Source: Mesobacillus selenatarsenatis SF-1
Lineage (GTDB): Bacteria > Bacillota > Bacilli > Bacillales > Cytobacillaceae
DNA: 64,000 nt
Direction of reading: 5' to 3'
Assembly (NCBI RefSeq): GCF_000813125.1
Contig: NZ_BASE01000083.1
Coordinates: 1-64,000, forward strand
Shown here: positions 17,303-25,889 of the stretch, piece after piece
How positions within the stretch are numbered: position 1 is the stretch's first letter
Layout: every line of letters starts with the position of its first letter
Notes under the pieces: generated by a model
Databases searched by the model: none
Seen by the model: only the letters and a program-made list of their open reading frames with translations
Told to the model about the DNA's origin: nothing
Translations under genes and position numbers: made by a program

Positions 17303-17446
17303 AAAGGGAATCTCCTTAAATTTCGCACATTGATAGCCTTATTATATCAGGATGTGTCACATCTTGTTACTTTTTGTCTCATCACGCGGGTGATTTTTAA
17401 TAAATATTTTTTATGGATGGTAAGGAATTTTTTATAGATTGAAAAA

Positions 17447-17474
17447 TGGACCAGGCGATTAGATGCCTGATCCA
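17447..17474 (-). terminator. Rho-independent terminator after the SCP2 gene
   Basis: Stem TGGACCAGGC/GCCTGATCCA with one mismatch. The A run at 17442-17446 gives the minus-strand U tail. Confidence 0.85.
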
Positions 17475-17479
17475 TTTCT

Positions 17480-17836
17480 TTATGCGGTTTCGCTTAGGTT
17501 GTATTCATTGAGGATTCCTTCGAGTTTGAGTGCGAGTCCCATGCTGCCCTGGATTTTGAGTTTCCCTGTCATGAAGGCTGCTGTTCCGTTCAGCTTGCCC
17601 ATGATCATCTTCTTGAAGTTTTTATCTGAAAGCTTCAGGGTGCAATCTGGAGTGCCCTCATTTCCTTCGACCACTCGGGCTGTTCCGTCGGAAAGAAAGA
17701 GCTGGAATGTTCCAGAGTCGTCACCTGTAATATCATATTGATAAACAACATTCATGCCTTGAATCGGCTTTGGTCTTTCTTTCATGACCCTTTCGATTTC
17801 CTGCCATACTTCTCTGACCGACTTATTTTCCAACAT
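17480..17836 (-). CDS. SCP2 sterol-binding domain protein
   Basis: 118 residues from ATG 17836, which has a GGGTGGAG site; the frame opens 12 codons earlier without a good site. The whole protein is one SCP2-like domain (VVYQYDITGDDSGTFQL, then GTPDCTLKLSDKNFKKMIMG and KIQGSMGLALKL). Such single-domain proteins bind hydrophobic ligands. Their role in Bacillus is unclear, possibly fatty acid or lipid handling. It is monocistronic. Confidence 0.88.
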   Translation of the reverse strand: MLENKSVREVWQEIERVMKERPKPIQGMNVVYQYDITGDDSGTFQLFLSDGTARVVEGNEGTPDCTLKLSDKNFKKMIMGKLNGTAAFMTGKLKIQGSMGLALKLEGILNEYNLSETA

Positions 17837-17953
17837 CTTCTCCACCCCTATCAACCTATTTATTTCCATCATACCCGACGGAAGTCCTATTGAGCAATCC
17901 GAAAATGAACGTATTTTCTGATAATTCCCTGTATTTTACGGGTTGCTTTTAGC

Positions 17954-18745
17954 TTAACTGCCTGTACTTGCGAAAGCCTTCAAGCCTCTATTCCAAAATG
18001 CATAGGCAAGCACGCAGCAGACAATCGCTGCAACCGGGGTCCAGAGCGCAAATTCTTTATATCCGGACTTGTCGATAAAATAGGCCGCTGGATAGAATGC
18101 AGTGAACCCGTAAGGAATAATCCATGTCAGGAACATGCGGATTCCCTTATGATAGATAGTCAACGGGTATCTGGCAAAGTCGCTCAAGTTGAAGACTGCC
18201 CATACAATCGGCAGGCTGTCGATCATCCAGAAGCTGAATGTCGCGAAAAATAAGTTAATCGCCACGAAAATCAATCCGGATGAAATGATCATGATAACCA
18301 GCATCGCAATTTCCGCTGCTCCCCAAACGAGGTCAAGCTGTGGAATCGCTGTTCCCAGGATAATCAACCCGATAATCAGCTGGCCAAAGCCATCCTGATG
18401 CAGCCGGTCCGCAACAACATGAAACAACGGATTGACTGGCCTGATCAGCAAACGGTCGAGCTTTCCCGGCCTGATATATTGCCAGCCAAGCGTCCATAAA
18501 TTATCAAAGAAAATCTGGTGAATCGAACGGCCCGTTGCCGCGATTCCATAGATGAACAAAATCTCGTAAAACGACCAGCCATTGATCTGCTCAATGTGGT
18601 CGAACACCACTTTTACAAAAAAGATCGAAGCAAACTGCTCAAGCATGACCGAGGCCACACCAATCAGAAAGTCAATGCGATACTCCATCATCACCTTCAT
18701 ATGGCTCTTCGCAAACTCCCAATATAATTTCGTATAACGACGCAT
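17954..18745 (-). CDS. ABC-2 type transporter permease (second subunit)
   Basis: 263 residues with six hydrophobic segments typical of ABC-2 exporters of the DUF990 kind (paired with a similar permease and an NatA-like ATPase). Motifs include YIRPGKLDRLLIRPVNPLF near residue 100. It starts 11 bp after the stop of the preceding permease, so the three genes form one operon: ATPase, permease, permease. The exported substrate is unknown; relatives are annotated for drug or lipid-linked export. Confidence 0.88.
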   Translation of the reverse strand: MRRYTKLYWEFAKSHMKVMMEYRIDFLIGVASVMLEQFASIFFVKVVFDHIEQINGWSFYEILFIYGIAATGRSIHQIFFDNLWTLGWQYIRPGKLDRLLIRPVNPLFHVVADRLHQDGFGQLIIGLIILGTAIPQLDLVWGAAEIAMLVIMIISSGLIFVAINLFFATFSFWMIDSLPIVWAVFNLSDFARYPLTIYHKGIRMFLTWIIPYGFTAFYPAAYFIDKSGYKEFALWTPVAAIVCCVLAYAFWNRGLKAFASTGS

Positions 18746-18756
18746 AGAAACGCCTC

Positions 18757-19545
18757 CTAACCTCCAAAAATCGTAATCTGTTTAATTGCCTGAGACCAGA
18801 TTCCCCTTACCAAGACATATAATGAAATGAGCCAGAACAACTGGACTCCAAGTGCCATGTAAGCCTCCGTTCCGGTGATCAAGCCGGAATAAATTGATAC
18901 AGGCAGATAGACCATCGCCTGGAACGGCAGGAACTCGGTAATCGTTCTGAGCCAATCCGGAAAAAGCGTAATTGGTACAAGTGCACCTGAGAAAAAGGTA
19001 ATCAGCGTTTCCTTCAGTACCCTGACACCCCAGACATTGACCGTCCAGAACGCGAGTACGCCGACAAGAAAATCGAAGAACGTACCGATCCAGATTCCCA
19101 CCAGCGCACTCACTACGAATAGCAAAATCGTCTCTGGGGATTTTGGAAAGCTCAAATCCATAAAGAAGTAAGCAATCAATATCATCGGGATCGTTCCCTG
19201 AATCAAATACATGACTTTCTCACCCACATCAACTGCGAACATTTTAAAAATCATATCGTAAGGACGCATCAGCTCAATCGCTACCTGCCCCTCCTTGATA
19301 TTCTCCGCAAGCTCATTGCCGACACCGCCAACAAATCCCTGCAGCAGCATCGCAATCACGATGTACGTCAGCATCGTTTCAAGATTGATATTTTGAATCG
19401 TTGTCTGGTTCGCGTAAACCGCCTGCCAGAAGAAGTAAATAATCAACAGCCTCATCACTGAAGCCAAAGTCCCGGCCCAGTACCAGGCGGAATAGGCAGT
19501 ATTCTCCTGCATCCGTCCTTTAGCTATTTGCCAATACTTTCTCAT
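18757..19545 (-). CDS. ABC-2 type transporter permease (first subunit)
   Basis: 262 residues with about six hydrophobic segments and the DUF990-type pattern GQVAIELMRPYDMIF near residue 90, matching the RPGKLDRLLIRP loop of its partner. It overlaps the ATPase gene by 26 bp, implying translational coupling. The two permeases probably form a heterodimeric pore. Confidence 0.88.
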   Translation of the reverse strand: MRKYWQIAKGRMQENTAYSAWYWAGTLASVMRLLIIYFFWQAVYANQTTIQNINLETMLTYIVIAMLLQGFVGGVGNELAENIKEGQVAIELMRPYDMIFKMFAVDVGEKVMYLIQGTIPMILIAYFFMDLSFPKSPETILLFVVSALVGIWIGTFFDFLVGVLAFWTVNVWGVRVLKETLITFFSGALVPITLFPDWLRTITEFLPFQAMVYLPVSIYSGLITGTEAYMALGVQLFWLISLYVLVRGIWSQAIKQITIFGG

Positions 19546-20545
19546 GCTCTCCCCCCTTTTCCTGCTTGTTGTAGAGCTCCTCTACAATCGTCTCGATCTT
19601 AGGATCAGCAATATTCAAATCTCCAATTTCATACATGCTCATCATTTCCGAAATGACGAACGAGCTTTTCACACTTTCATGGTCAAAAGAAAGGCTGACC
19701 TTCGTTTCTTCCTCATTCGGTAAAACTGCTGCCTGACCGATTAGTGCTGCAGGCAGTACGAACTTTTCCTTATCTGCCAGCTCAAAATGGATTACCCTTT
19801 GCTGTCCGAATTGCTTTTTAATTTGCTCAAGCCCACCATCGTACAAAATCGTACCACCATCAATTATGATGATCCGGTCGCAAATTTCCTCGATGTCCTG
19901 CATGTCATGTGTAGTCAGCAGCACTGTTGTGCCCCAGCGCTGATTCATTTCTTTGATAAACTTTCTGATTTTCACTTTCACGGCAATATCTAGACCGATC
20001 GTCGGCTCATCCAGGTAAACAACCTTAGGCCTGTGAAGGAAGGCAGCAGCCAGTTCACAGCGCATTTTTTGCCCAAGCGAAAGCTGTCTGACCGGAATGC
20101 CGAGCAACGGCTCCAGGTTTAACACCTCCGTAAACATGGCGACCGTTTCCTGATACTCCTGCTCCGGAATCTCGTAAATATGCTTCAAGAGATTATAAGA
20201 TTCACGCACCGGGATATCCCAGAACAGCTGCGTCCGCTGCCCGAATACCGCTCCAATGTTCACCGCGTTCTTCTGCCGGTTTTCATATGGTACCAGCCCG
20301 TTCACCGTCACCTTGCCAGACGTCGGTGTCAGGATTCCCGTCAGCATCTTGATTGTCGTAGACTTCCCAGCACCATTCGCGCCGATATAACCAACCGTCT
20401 CACCCTGCTCAATCGTAAAATTAATCCCCTTCACCGCATGCTTCGTTTCATACTTTCTGTTAAAAAGAGACTTGATTGCTCCCTTTAGACCAGGATCGCG
20501 CTTTACCAATTTATATTCCTTTTTCAAATTCTCAACTGTAATCAC
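19520..20545 (-). CDS. ABC transporter ATP-binding protein (export type)
   Basis: 341 residues. Walker A GANGAGKST is near residue 59, signature LSLGQKMRCE near 156 and Walker B VVYLDEPTIGLD near 180, with the switch histidine in TTHDMQ. A C-terminal extension of about 90 residues follows, as in NatA/DrrA-like exporters. It is the first gene of the three-gene operon and energises the two downstream permeases. An SD-like GGGAGTG precedes the ATG. Confidence 0.92.
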   Translation of the reverse strand: MITVENLKKEYKLVKRDPGLKGAIKSLFNRKYETKHAVKGINFTIEQGETVGYIGANGAGKSTTIKMLTGILTPTSGKVTVNGLVPYENRQKNAVNIGAVFGQRTQLFWDIPVRESYNLLKHIYEIPEQEYQETVAMFTEVLNLEPLLGIPVRQLSLGQKMRCELAAAFLHRPKVVYLDEPTIGLDIAVKVKIRKFIKEMNQRWGTTVLLTTHDMQDIEEICDRIIIIDGGTILYDGGLEQIKKQFGQQRVIHFELADKEKFVLPAALIGQAAVLPNEEETKVSLSFDHESVKSSFVISEMMSMYEIGDLNIADPKIETIVEELYNKQEKGGEHEKVLANS

Positions 20546-20590
20546 TTATATCACTCCCAAGAACATACATTCGATTTTTAGACACAAAAA

Positions 20591-20616
20591 AACCACAGAC
20601 ATCCCAGTCCGTGGTT
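20591..20616 (-). terminator. Rho-independent terminator after the small membrane ORF
   Basis: Stem AACCACaGAC/GTCcGTGGTT with an A run at 20585-20592 on the left, giving the minus-strand U tail. It separates the small locus at 20623-20726 from the ABC operon. Confidence 0.8.
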
Positions 20617-20622
20617 ATGCAT

Positions 20623-20726
20623 TTATTTTAACATGACAAAAATAAGCGCTACTACACACAATACAGGCAGGCCGAAGGTAAAACATATGAAATTGTTGTT
20701 GCTGTTCCATTAGTTGTGTTAATCAT
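20623..20726 (-). pseudogene. Small hydrophobic protein gene, apparently frameshifted
   Basis: A strong AAGGAGG site precedes ATG 20726. The initial frame gives only 24 residues and ends at 20652. A one-base change of frame in the ACAACAACA stretch continues into a hydrophobic tail (FGLPVLCVVVALIFVMLK) that ends at 20623, just before a terminator. The tail looks like the short single-span proteins common in spore-formers. Either the gene is broken, the base call is wrong, or only the 24-residue peptide is made. Confidence 0.4.
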
Positions 20727-20811
20727 TTCGACTGCCTCCTTAGGTTATTTGAATACTTTCATATTGTACCTGTTAAAGAAAATTTTGGCAACGATATTAT
20801 AAAAAAATATA

Positions 20812-20837
20812 CGGAGCCTGATTTTACTCAGGCACCG
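20812..20837 (-). terminator. Terminator overlapping the SulP gene end
   Basis: Stem CGGAGCCTGA/TCAGGCACCG with one mismatch. An A-rich left flank at 20801-20807 gives the minus-strand U tail. Confidence 0.8.
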
Positions 20838-22363
20838 TGAACTAGTTTGTTATGAAACTTTAAATAAGTGATTAATTCTTCCTTGGTTTCAAAGTGTCCT
20901 GTTGCCCCAAACTGCTGGAATATATTCATCTTTCTGAGGATTCCGCCAAGGTCAAGGTCGTTACCGACAAGATAAAGGTTCTGTCCTCGCTCTTTCAACT
21001 GGTCCTTAAGCTGCAGCAGAAGCAGTGCACCGGAAGCATCAACAATCGTTACTTTTTCTATATCTATAACTATATCAGGATTGCAATCCGAACTGATTGT
21101 CTTGGTTATTAGCTCTGTGGCACCAAAGTACAGCGGTCCTTCCAGGCTGTATACCATTAAGCCGCTTTCCGTTTTACTATTAATCTTGAAACCTTCCTCA
21201 CTCATCCGCTTCATGAAAATCAGCGCACTCATGACAATTCCGACGCCAACCGCAACCATCAAATCAATTGCGACTGTTAAAACCATCGTCACAAGCATGA
21301 CCCCTGCATCTGTGCGCGGCTCATCCTTGAGGATTTTCAAGCTGTCATAATCGAACATTGTAATACCTGTCATGATTAAAATCCCCGCTAGGACTGCGAG
21401 TGGAATTTCTTCTGCAAGTGGTCCGAATACCAGCATGAACAGCAGTAAGGCAACACTATGGACCATAGCTGATAAAGCAGTCTGTCCACCACTTCTTAAA
21501 TTGACTACAGATCTGACTGTCGCCCCAGCACCTGGCATTGCACCGAATAATCCAGCGAGGGTGTTACCGATCCCCTGGCCAATTAACTCTTTATTGCTCT
21601 TGTGCTTTGTACCTGTCATATTATCCATGACAACAGAAGTCAAAAGGGAGTCAATTGATCCAAGCACCGCGATGCTTAATGCTGCAGGGATCAATTGGAT
21701 GATGACACCCAGGTCTGCAATCGGCAGATGAAGTTGTGGCAGCCCTTTCGGAATCTCGCCAATCCTTTCCGCGCTGTCAAAGAAAATAAAGTCGTTGATA
21801 AATGGCAGTGTGAAATGGACAGCAGGCAGTACTTTTTCCAATAGAATTACTGCCACTGTACCTATAATCAGAGCCATCAAGCTTGGAGGGATAATCTTAA
21901 TCCACTTCATCGCAACCAGCATAAAGACAATCGTCAACAGCACGACTAAAAAGCTGCCCGTTACATACTGCAGCTGCCCCATGATAATGATGATGGCAAT
22001 CCCGTTCATAAAACCGCTAACTACCGGTAATGGAATGAATTTTAAATAATTGCCTGCTTTCAGAAGCCCAAATACAATCTGAAATAGCCCACCCATAAAC
22101 GCGGCAATGAACGCATACTCCAGCCCCTGAGTCGCCACAATCCCAGTAAAGATAATCGTAATCGGACCAGTCGGACCCGTCACCTGCCCCTTCGTCCCGC
22201 CAAACAAAGCAGCAAAAAAACCAGTAATAATGGCACCATACAAACCAATAATGGCCCCATCCGAATTACCCGTCGCCTGCATCCCAAAAGCCAACGCAAG
22301 CGGCAGCGCAACAACCGAAACCGTAATCCCGGCCAGCAACTCACGCTTCAGGGTTTGAAACAT
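20828..22363 (-). CDS. SulP family anion transporter with STAS domain
   Basis: 511 residues. About eleven to twelve hydrophobic segments cover residues 10-400, with the SulP patterns GLYGAIITGFFAALFGGTKGQVTGPTGP near the start and AMPGAGATVRSVVNLRSGG in the middle. A C-terminal STAS domain follows at about 415-500 (VDIEKVTIVDASGALLLLQL). SulP proteins carry sulfate, bicarbonate or other anions. No carbonic anhydrase or sulfate assimilation gene flanks it, so the substrate is not assigned. Monocistronic. Confidence 0.92.
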   Translation of the reverse strand: MFQTLKRELLAGITVSVVALPLALAFGMQATGNSDGAIIGLYGAIITGFFAALFGGTKGQVTGPTGPITIIFTGIVATQGLEYAFIAAFMGGLFQIVFGLLKAGNYLKFIPLPVVSGFMNGIAIIIIMGQLQYVTGSFLVVLLTIVFMLVAMKWIKIIPPSLMALIIGTVAVILLEKVLPAVHFTLPFINDFIFFDSAERIGEIPKGLPQLHLPIADLGVIIQLIPAALSIAVLGSIDSLLTSVVMDNMTGTKHKSNKELIGQGIGNTLAGLFGAMPGAGATVRSVVNLRSGGQTALSAMVHSVALLLFMLVFGPLAEEIPLAVLAGILIMTGITMFDYDSLKILKDEPRTDAGVMLVTMVLTVAIDLMVAVGVGIVMSALIFMKRMSEEGFKINSKTESGLMVYSLEGPLYFGATELITKTISSDCNPDIVIDIEKVTIVDASGALLLLQLKDQLKERGQNLYLVGNDLDLGGILRKMNIFQQFGATGHFETKEELITYLKFHNKLVHGA

Positions 22364-22498
22364 GTTTGATACGCCTTCTTTCTTATTAATATAAGAAAAT
22401 TATACGCCTGTTAAAATGGATTCTGAATATGAAAATAGTAAAAAGAAGTGAACATTTCGAAGGTTATTTTGAAGAATTAAAACAAGTGATCTGACTGA

Positions 22499-22795
22499 TC
22501 AAGCAAGCTGAATTAGCCAGAAGCTATGTAAGCAGAAAACAGCCGTATAAGAAACAGAAGCGAATACCGTTAGTCCTTTGATTAAAAATGAACGAGGGAC
22601 TTTCTTAAGTAAGATGAATAATAATAGGAAAATGGAGAGAGCAGCTTTTGTCGATATGAACACTAAAGGGTTAATCTCGTATATTGCGTGCATCAGCGGA
22701 TTCAGTTCGGAGATAAGTGCATACTTGAGGCCAAACCAGGTTACGGCTCCGTCGAGGAGGTTCAGGATGGCTAGATAGTAGAAAAGGAGTGTCAA
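22499..22795 (-). CDS. Small membrane protein, DUF5658-like
   Basis: 98 residues with three to four hydrophobic segments. The start LNLLDGAVTWFGLKYALISELNPLM matches the DUF5658 pattern, with conserved D and ELNP motifs. Function is not known for the family. It stands alone between the SulP gene and the TasA-like operon. Confidence 0.75.
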   Translation of the reverse strand: MTLLFYYLAILNLLDGAVTWFGLKYALISELNPLMHAIYEINPLVFISTKAALSIFLLLFILLKKVPRSFLIKGLTVFASVSYTAVFCLHSFWLIQLA

Positions 22796-22900
22796 TGGAA
22801 TTCACCTCATTGGTCTTTTAAAAAATTTCGATGTATATCACATTGTTTCCCCTATACTCAGGAATAAGAACTGGCAACCCTCAATTTATCGGACATAAAA

Positions 22901-22932
22901 ACTGACCATGACACTCTTCTGTCAGGGTCAGT
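22901..22932 (-). terminator. Terminator of the tapA-sipW-tasA operon
   Basis: Stem ACTGACC/GGTCAGT with inner TGACA/TGTCA. The left flank AAAA gives the minus-strand U tail. It overlaps the end of the last gene of the operon. Confidence 0.85.
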
Positions 22933-22933
22933 C

Positions 22934-23563
22934 TCAAGTCGGATTAATATCCTGGCGCCTCCTATTCAATACGGAATACAAGATAAAACCACCAATTATT
23001 AATGCAGCACCAAGCGCCATCAAGTTGAACATTCCAGTAGCCGTGTTTGGAAGTTTGGGACCATCGACTGGCAATACCCCACCCATTGTACCTTCTACAT
23101 AAAGTTTAAATTGGAATTCAGCTCCCAGACCTTGAAAATCGTTTCCTAACTCAAAAGGAATATCAACCGTAAAAACTAATTTCTCCTGAGTACCATTTTT
23201 CAAGCCACGGGCGTCTAACTTATGAAAGTCCTTTAACTTCCCTTCATATAGAACCTTGTTACTATCACTCACTTTTAAGAGTAATTCATTATAGAATTTT
23301 TCAGATCCTGTAACAAAGTTATTAGAAAACAAATAGTTAAAGTCCTGTTTTCCATTATTATGGACAGTAAGAATTTTAGTTATTCGATCTCCTGGTTTGA
23401 GGTTGCTGAGATTAAAAAATATTTTATGAGGACTTGTTGCAATGTCTATTTCTTTTTGTGTAACCTGATTAACAGTATCGTTTTCGTTTGATACTGCATT
23501 AGAAGTGGCAGGTAAAATCAAGGACAAGAAAGTAATGATTATGGTTATGAAGAAATTCCTCAT
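22934..23563 (-). CDS. TasA-like matrix protein with LPNTA cell-wall sorting signal
   Basis: 209 residues from ATG 23563, which has GAAAGGA eight bases upstream; the frame opens 18 codons earlier. An N-terminal signal peptide ends near TSNA. The mature part shares the TasA/camelysin core motif SNLKPGDRITKILTV. The C-terminus has LPNTATG, a hydrophobic span and NRRRQ, a sortase sorting signal. LPNTA is the motif known for class D sortase (B. anthracis SrtC), active in sporulating cells. It is last in the TasA operon, so it may anchor amyloid fibres to peptidoglycan. The fused combination is unusual. Confidence 0.8.
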   Translation of the reverse strand: MRNFFITIIITFLSLILPATSNAVSNENDTVNQVTQKEIDIATSPHKIFFNLSNLKPGDRITKILTVHNNGKQDFNYLFSNNFVTGSEKFYNELLLKVSDSNKVLYEGKLKDFHKLDARGLKNGTQEKLVFTVDIPFELGNDFQGLGAEFQFKLYVEGTMGGVLPVDGPKLPNTATGMFNLMALGAALIIGGFILYSVLNRRRQDINPT

Positions 23564-23634
23564 ATTATGTTTCCTTTCCATTTTTTTAAGGAAAGGCAGG
23601 TAGACCCTGCCTTCCAATTAAATGTTAATAAGGA

Positions 23635-24531
23635 TTAGTTACCATTATTTGCACGTTCGTTAGTTTGAATGTATCCTTCTTTGTCAGCACCTTTAAGTCC
23701 AGCTCCAATATCGCTGTCAGTTACTTCCTGACCTCCCCATTGTCTTGCTTCGAACTGGAAGTTTACAGTAGCAGTATCGCCTTGATATTTATTTTGCACA
23801 TAGGTACCTTTATCATTTAAAGTATTATCTTTGACGAACTCTATTGAAATTTCCACTACATCATCGTCATTAGGATTAACAGGTAGCCCAGTCCATTCAT
23901 TAGGATTAATGGTAGCTCCATTTATCCGACGAGATGCTGCATCAATGTAAGTATGGTCTACTGCTCCCCACACATTAGAAAGTGCAGTATTAATATCAGC
24001 TTGCGTAACACCATCATTTAGTTTGCTATCATCACCTGCTAAAGAACCAGATGCTAAGTAGAAATCTCCTAACCTTACATCCTTATCAGCAGGAATGAGT
24101 TCACGAGGGAATCCGCCAGAACCACCTTCAGCACCTACCTGCATAACTGTAACTCTGAATTGGTTCAAATACTGAACAACGTTATTATCTCCCCATGTAT
24201 CATCATCTTCATAACCAGCTTCACCCTCTGCTGGTACGTAATCGGCAAACTGGACACTCTCAATTGACATCAACACATCTCTGATTGCAAGGGTACCGCT
24301 GTTTACTAATTTGATATTCCTTGTCATTTTATCTCCAGGTTTCAAATCTGAAATTTGGAAATTAAAAGGTTTATTTTCATATTTTTTTAAATCCAGCTTT
24401 AATGTACCTGCTTCCATCCCAGCAGAAACCGTTTCAACATCGTTAAATGCTGCCCATGTTCCTCCTGCAACTAATGAAAGACCAAGAGTGGCTGATAGCG
24501 CACCCATTGTAATTTTTTTCTTTAAACTCAT
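23635..24531 (-). CDS. TasA/CalY family biofilm matrix protein (large paralog)
   Basis: 298 residues. The N-terminal signal peptide GALSATLGLSLVAGGTWA is followed by AFNDVETVSAGMEAGTLKLDL, the standard TasA/camelysin N-terminus processed by SipW. The LKPGDKMTRNIKLVNSG and IEFVKDNTLNDKGTYVQNKY blocks match the family core. An insert of about 70 residues around 150-215 makes it longer than the neighbour. TasA proteins polymerise into extracellular fibres. It lies between the smaller paralog and the LPNTA protein. Confidence 0.92.
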   Translation of the reverse strand: MSLKKKITMGALSATLGLSLVAGGTWAAFNDVETVSAGMEAGTLKLDLKKYENKPFNFQISDLKPGDKMTRNIKLVNSGTLAIRDVLMSIESVQFADYVPAEGEAGYEDDDTWGDNNVVQYLNQFRVTVMQVGAEGGSGGFPRELIPADKDVRLGDFYLASGSLAGDDSKLNDGVTQADINTALSNVWGAVDHTYIDAASRRINGATINPNEWTGLPVNPNDDDVVEISIEFVKDNTLNDKGTYVQNKYQGDTATVNFQFEARQWGGQEVTDSDIGAGLKGADKEGYIQTNERANNGN

Positions 24532-24574
24532 TGTCTACTCCTCCTATAAAATGAACTTGATCAGTAATGATAAA

Positions 24575-25207
24575 TTATTCGCCGTCGTTATTTCTTTCTT
24601 CGCCAGGCATTTGTGTTGCTTCAAACTTTAAAGATATCTCGGCGCCCTCACCTTGATATTTGTTTTGAGTATGCAGTCTGCTATTTGGATAAGTAGCAGG
24701 GTCGTTTACAAATTCTACTTTTATTTCAATATCCATATCCTCACCCGAGAGGAGTGCAGGATTTGTTCCACTTCCAGTTATTTCACGAGGATTTGTAGTG
24801 TAAGACATTAATTGGTCTGCTGTTACTGTTCCCAAAGATACGTTATCACGTTTGATAGTTACCTTGAACTGTTTAAGGAAATCAACCTGGTTGTTCTCTC
24901 CATTATCACTTAGGTGAGAATGTTTAACATCTTCCCAACCACTTACAGTTGATTTCAAAAAGATGTCATCAATTGCTAATGACCCGTTGTTACCAAGCTT
25001 CAATGTTTTGGTAAAGTAATCCCCTGGTTTTAAATTACTTAGCTCGAAAAGTACAGATTTATCAGTGGTTAAGTCCAATGTTCCAGCTTCAAAAGTATTA
25101 GTTGTGTTTTCAACATCATTGAATGCTGCCCATGTTCCACCACCAATTAGGGATAGGCCTAATGTACCTGTTAAAATCCCAATACCCATTTTCTTTTTGA
25201 TACTCAT
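24575..25207 (-). CDS. tasA: TasA/CalY family biofilm matrix protein (small paralog)
   Basis: 210 residues with the same signal peptide architecture (GILTGTLGLSLIGGGTWA, AFNDVENTTNTFEAGTLDL), the ELSNLKPGDYFTKTLKL motif and HTQNKYQGEGAEISLKFEA near the end. It directly follows sipW, as in tapA-sipW-tasA of B. subtilis, and its size is nearer to CalY/TasA. It is expected to be cleaved by SipW and to form matrix fibres, possibly mixed with the larger paralog. Confidence 0.92.
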   Translation of the reverse strand: MSIKKKMGIGILTGTLGLSLIGGGTWAAFNDVENTTNTFEAGTLDLTTDKSVLFELSNLKPGDYFTKTLKLGNNGSLAIDDIFLKSTVSGWEDVKHSHLSDNGENNQVDFLKQFKVTIKRDNVSLGTVTADQLMSYTTNPREITGSGTNPALLSGEDMDIEIKVEFVNDPATYPNSRLHTQNKYQGEGAEISLKFEATQMPGEERNNDGE

Positions 25208-25278
25208 TTATTATTCCTCCTCAAAAATTTCTCACCCCTGAAGGGTATGTATATGTGCACTCTAAAAAGAGTAACAAC

Positions 25279-25860
25279 CTAGGAAACTATTTGTTTCTGA
25301 TCTGGTGCAGATGCAACTTTAGTTTTCTCTTCGATTTCTTTAATTGCTAATCTTATTGTCCATGCTGCATAACCTAGCAGGAGTAGCCCTGGGATAATAA
25401 GAAGTAGACCAGTTCCCAATGGTGTGCTAGCATAGTTAAGGAAATATCCAATGAACGGAATGGTGATGCCTGAGTATTTTGCGACAACGTTTTGAGTCAT
25501 AACTGGATTTACGTCTGCTTCTTCGTTGTTATCACCTTTGGTGCGATAGAAGACGTTATCCCCTTGCTTAACGACTTCTACAATTCTATGTGTTACAACA
25601 TTCTTCTCGTCTTGCCTGAATGTAATAACATCGTTTTCTTTTAAGATTTTGGCATCCTTAACTTCTTTAACTACAATGAGTGATCCAGTTTTAAAAGTTG
25701 GTTCCATGGATCCTGAAAGAACAGTTTTAAATTGGTATCCAAACAATTGTGGTTCCCCACCGGAAGCTCGTGAGGAAATTACCATTACTATCATGAGAAG
25801 CAATGCGGCAAACACTATTCCATATAAAACATTTCCAATAATTTTAGTTGTTCTCTTCAT
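25279..25860 (-). CDS. sipW: ER-type signal peptidase I SipW
   Basis: 193 residues with N- and C-terminal membrane spans. The catalytic serine is in LSGSMEPT (Ser51). The ER-type pattern has His instead of Lys in VVTHRIVEV (His91) and the KGDNNEEAD box. SipW processes TapA and TasA-family proteins, which fits its place between the TapA-like gene and two TasA paralogs. The C-terminal span (LLLIIPGLLLLGYAAW) is typical of the family. Confidence 0.95.
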   Translation of the reverse strand: MKRTTKIIGNVLYGIVFAALLLMIVMVISSRASGGEPQLFGYQFKTVLSGSMEPTFKTGSLIVVKEVKDAKILKENDVITFRQDEKNVVTHRIVEVVKQGDNVFYRTKGDNNEEADVNPVMTQNVVAKYSGITIPFIGYFLNYASTPLGTGLLLIIPGLLLLGYAAWTIRLAIKEIEEKTKVASAPDQKQIVS

Positions 25861-25889
25861 GGTGTTCTCCTTTCTATTTTGAATAATAA

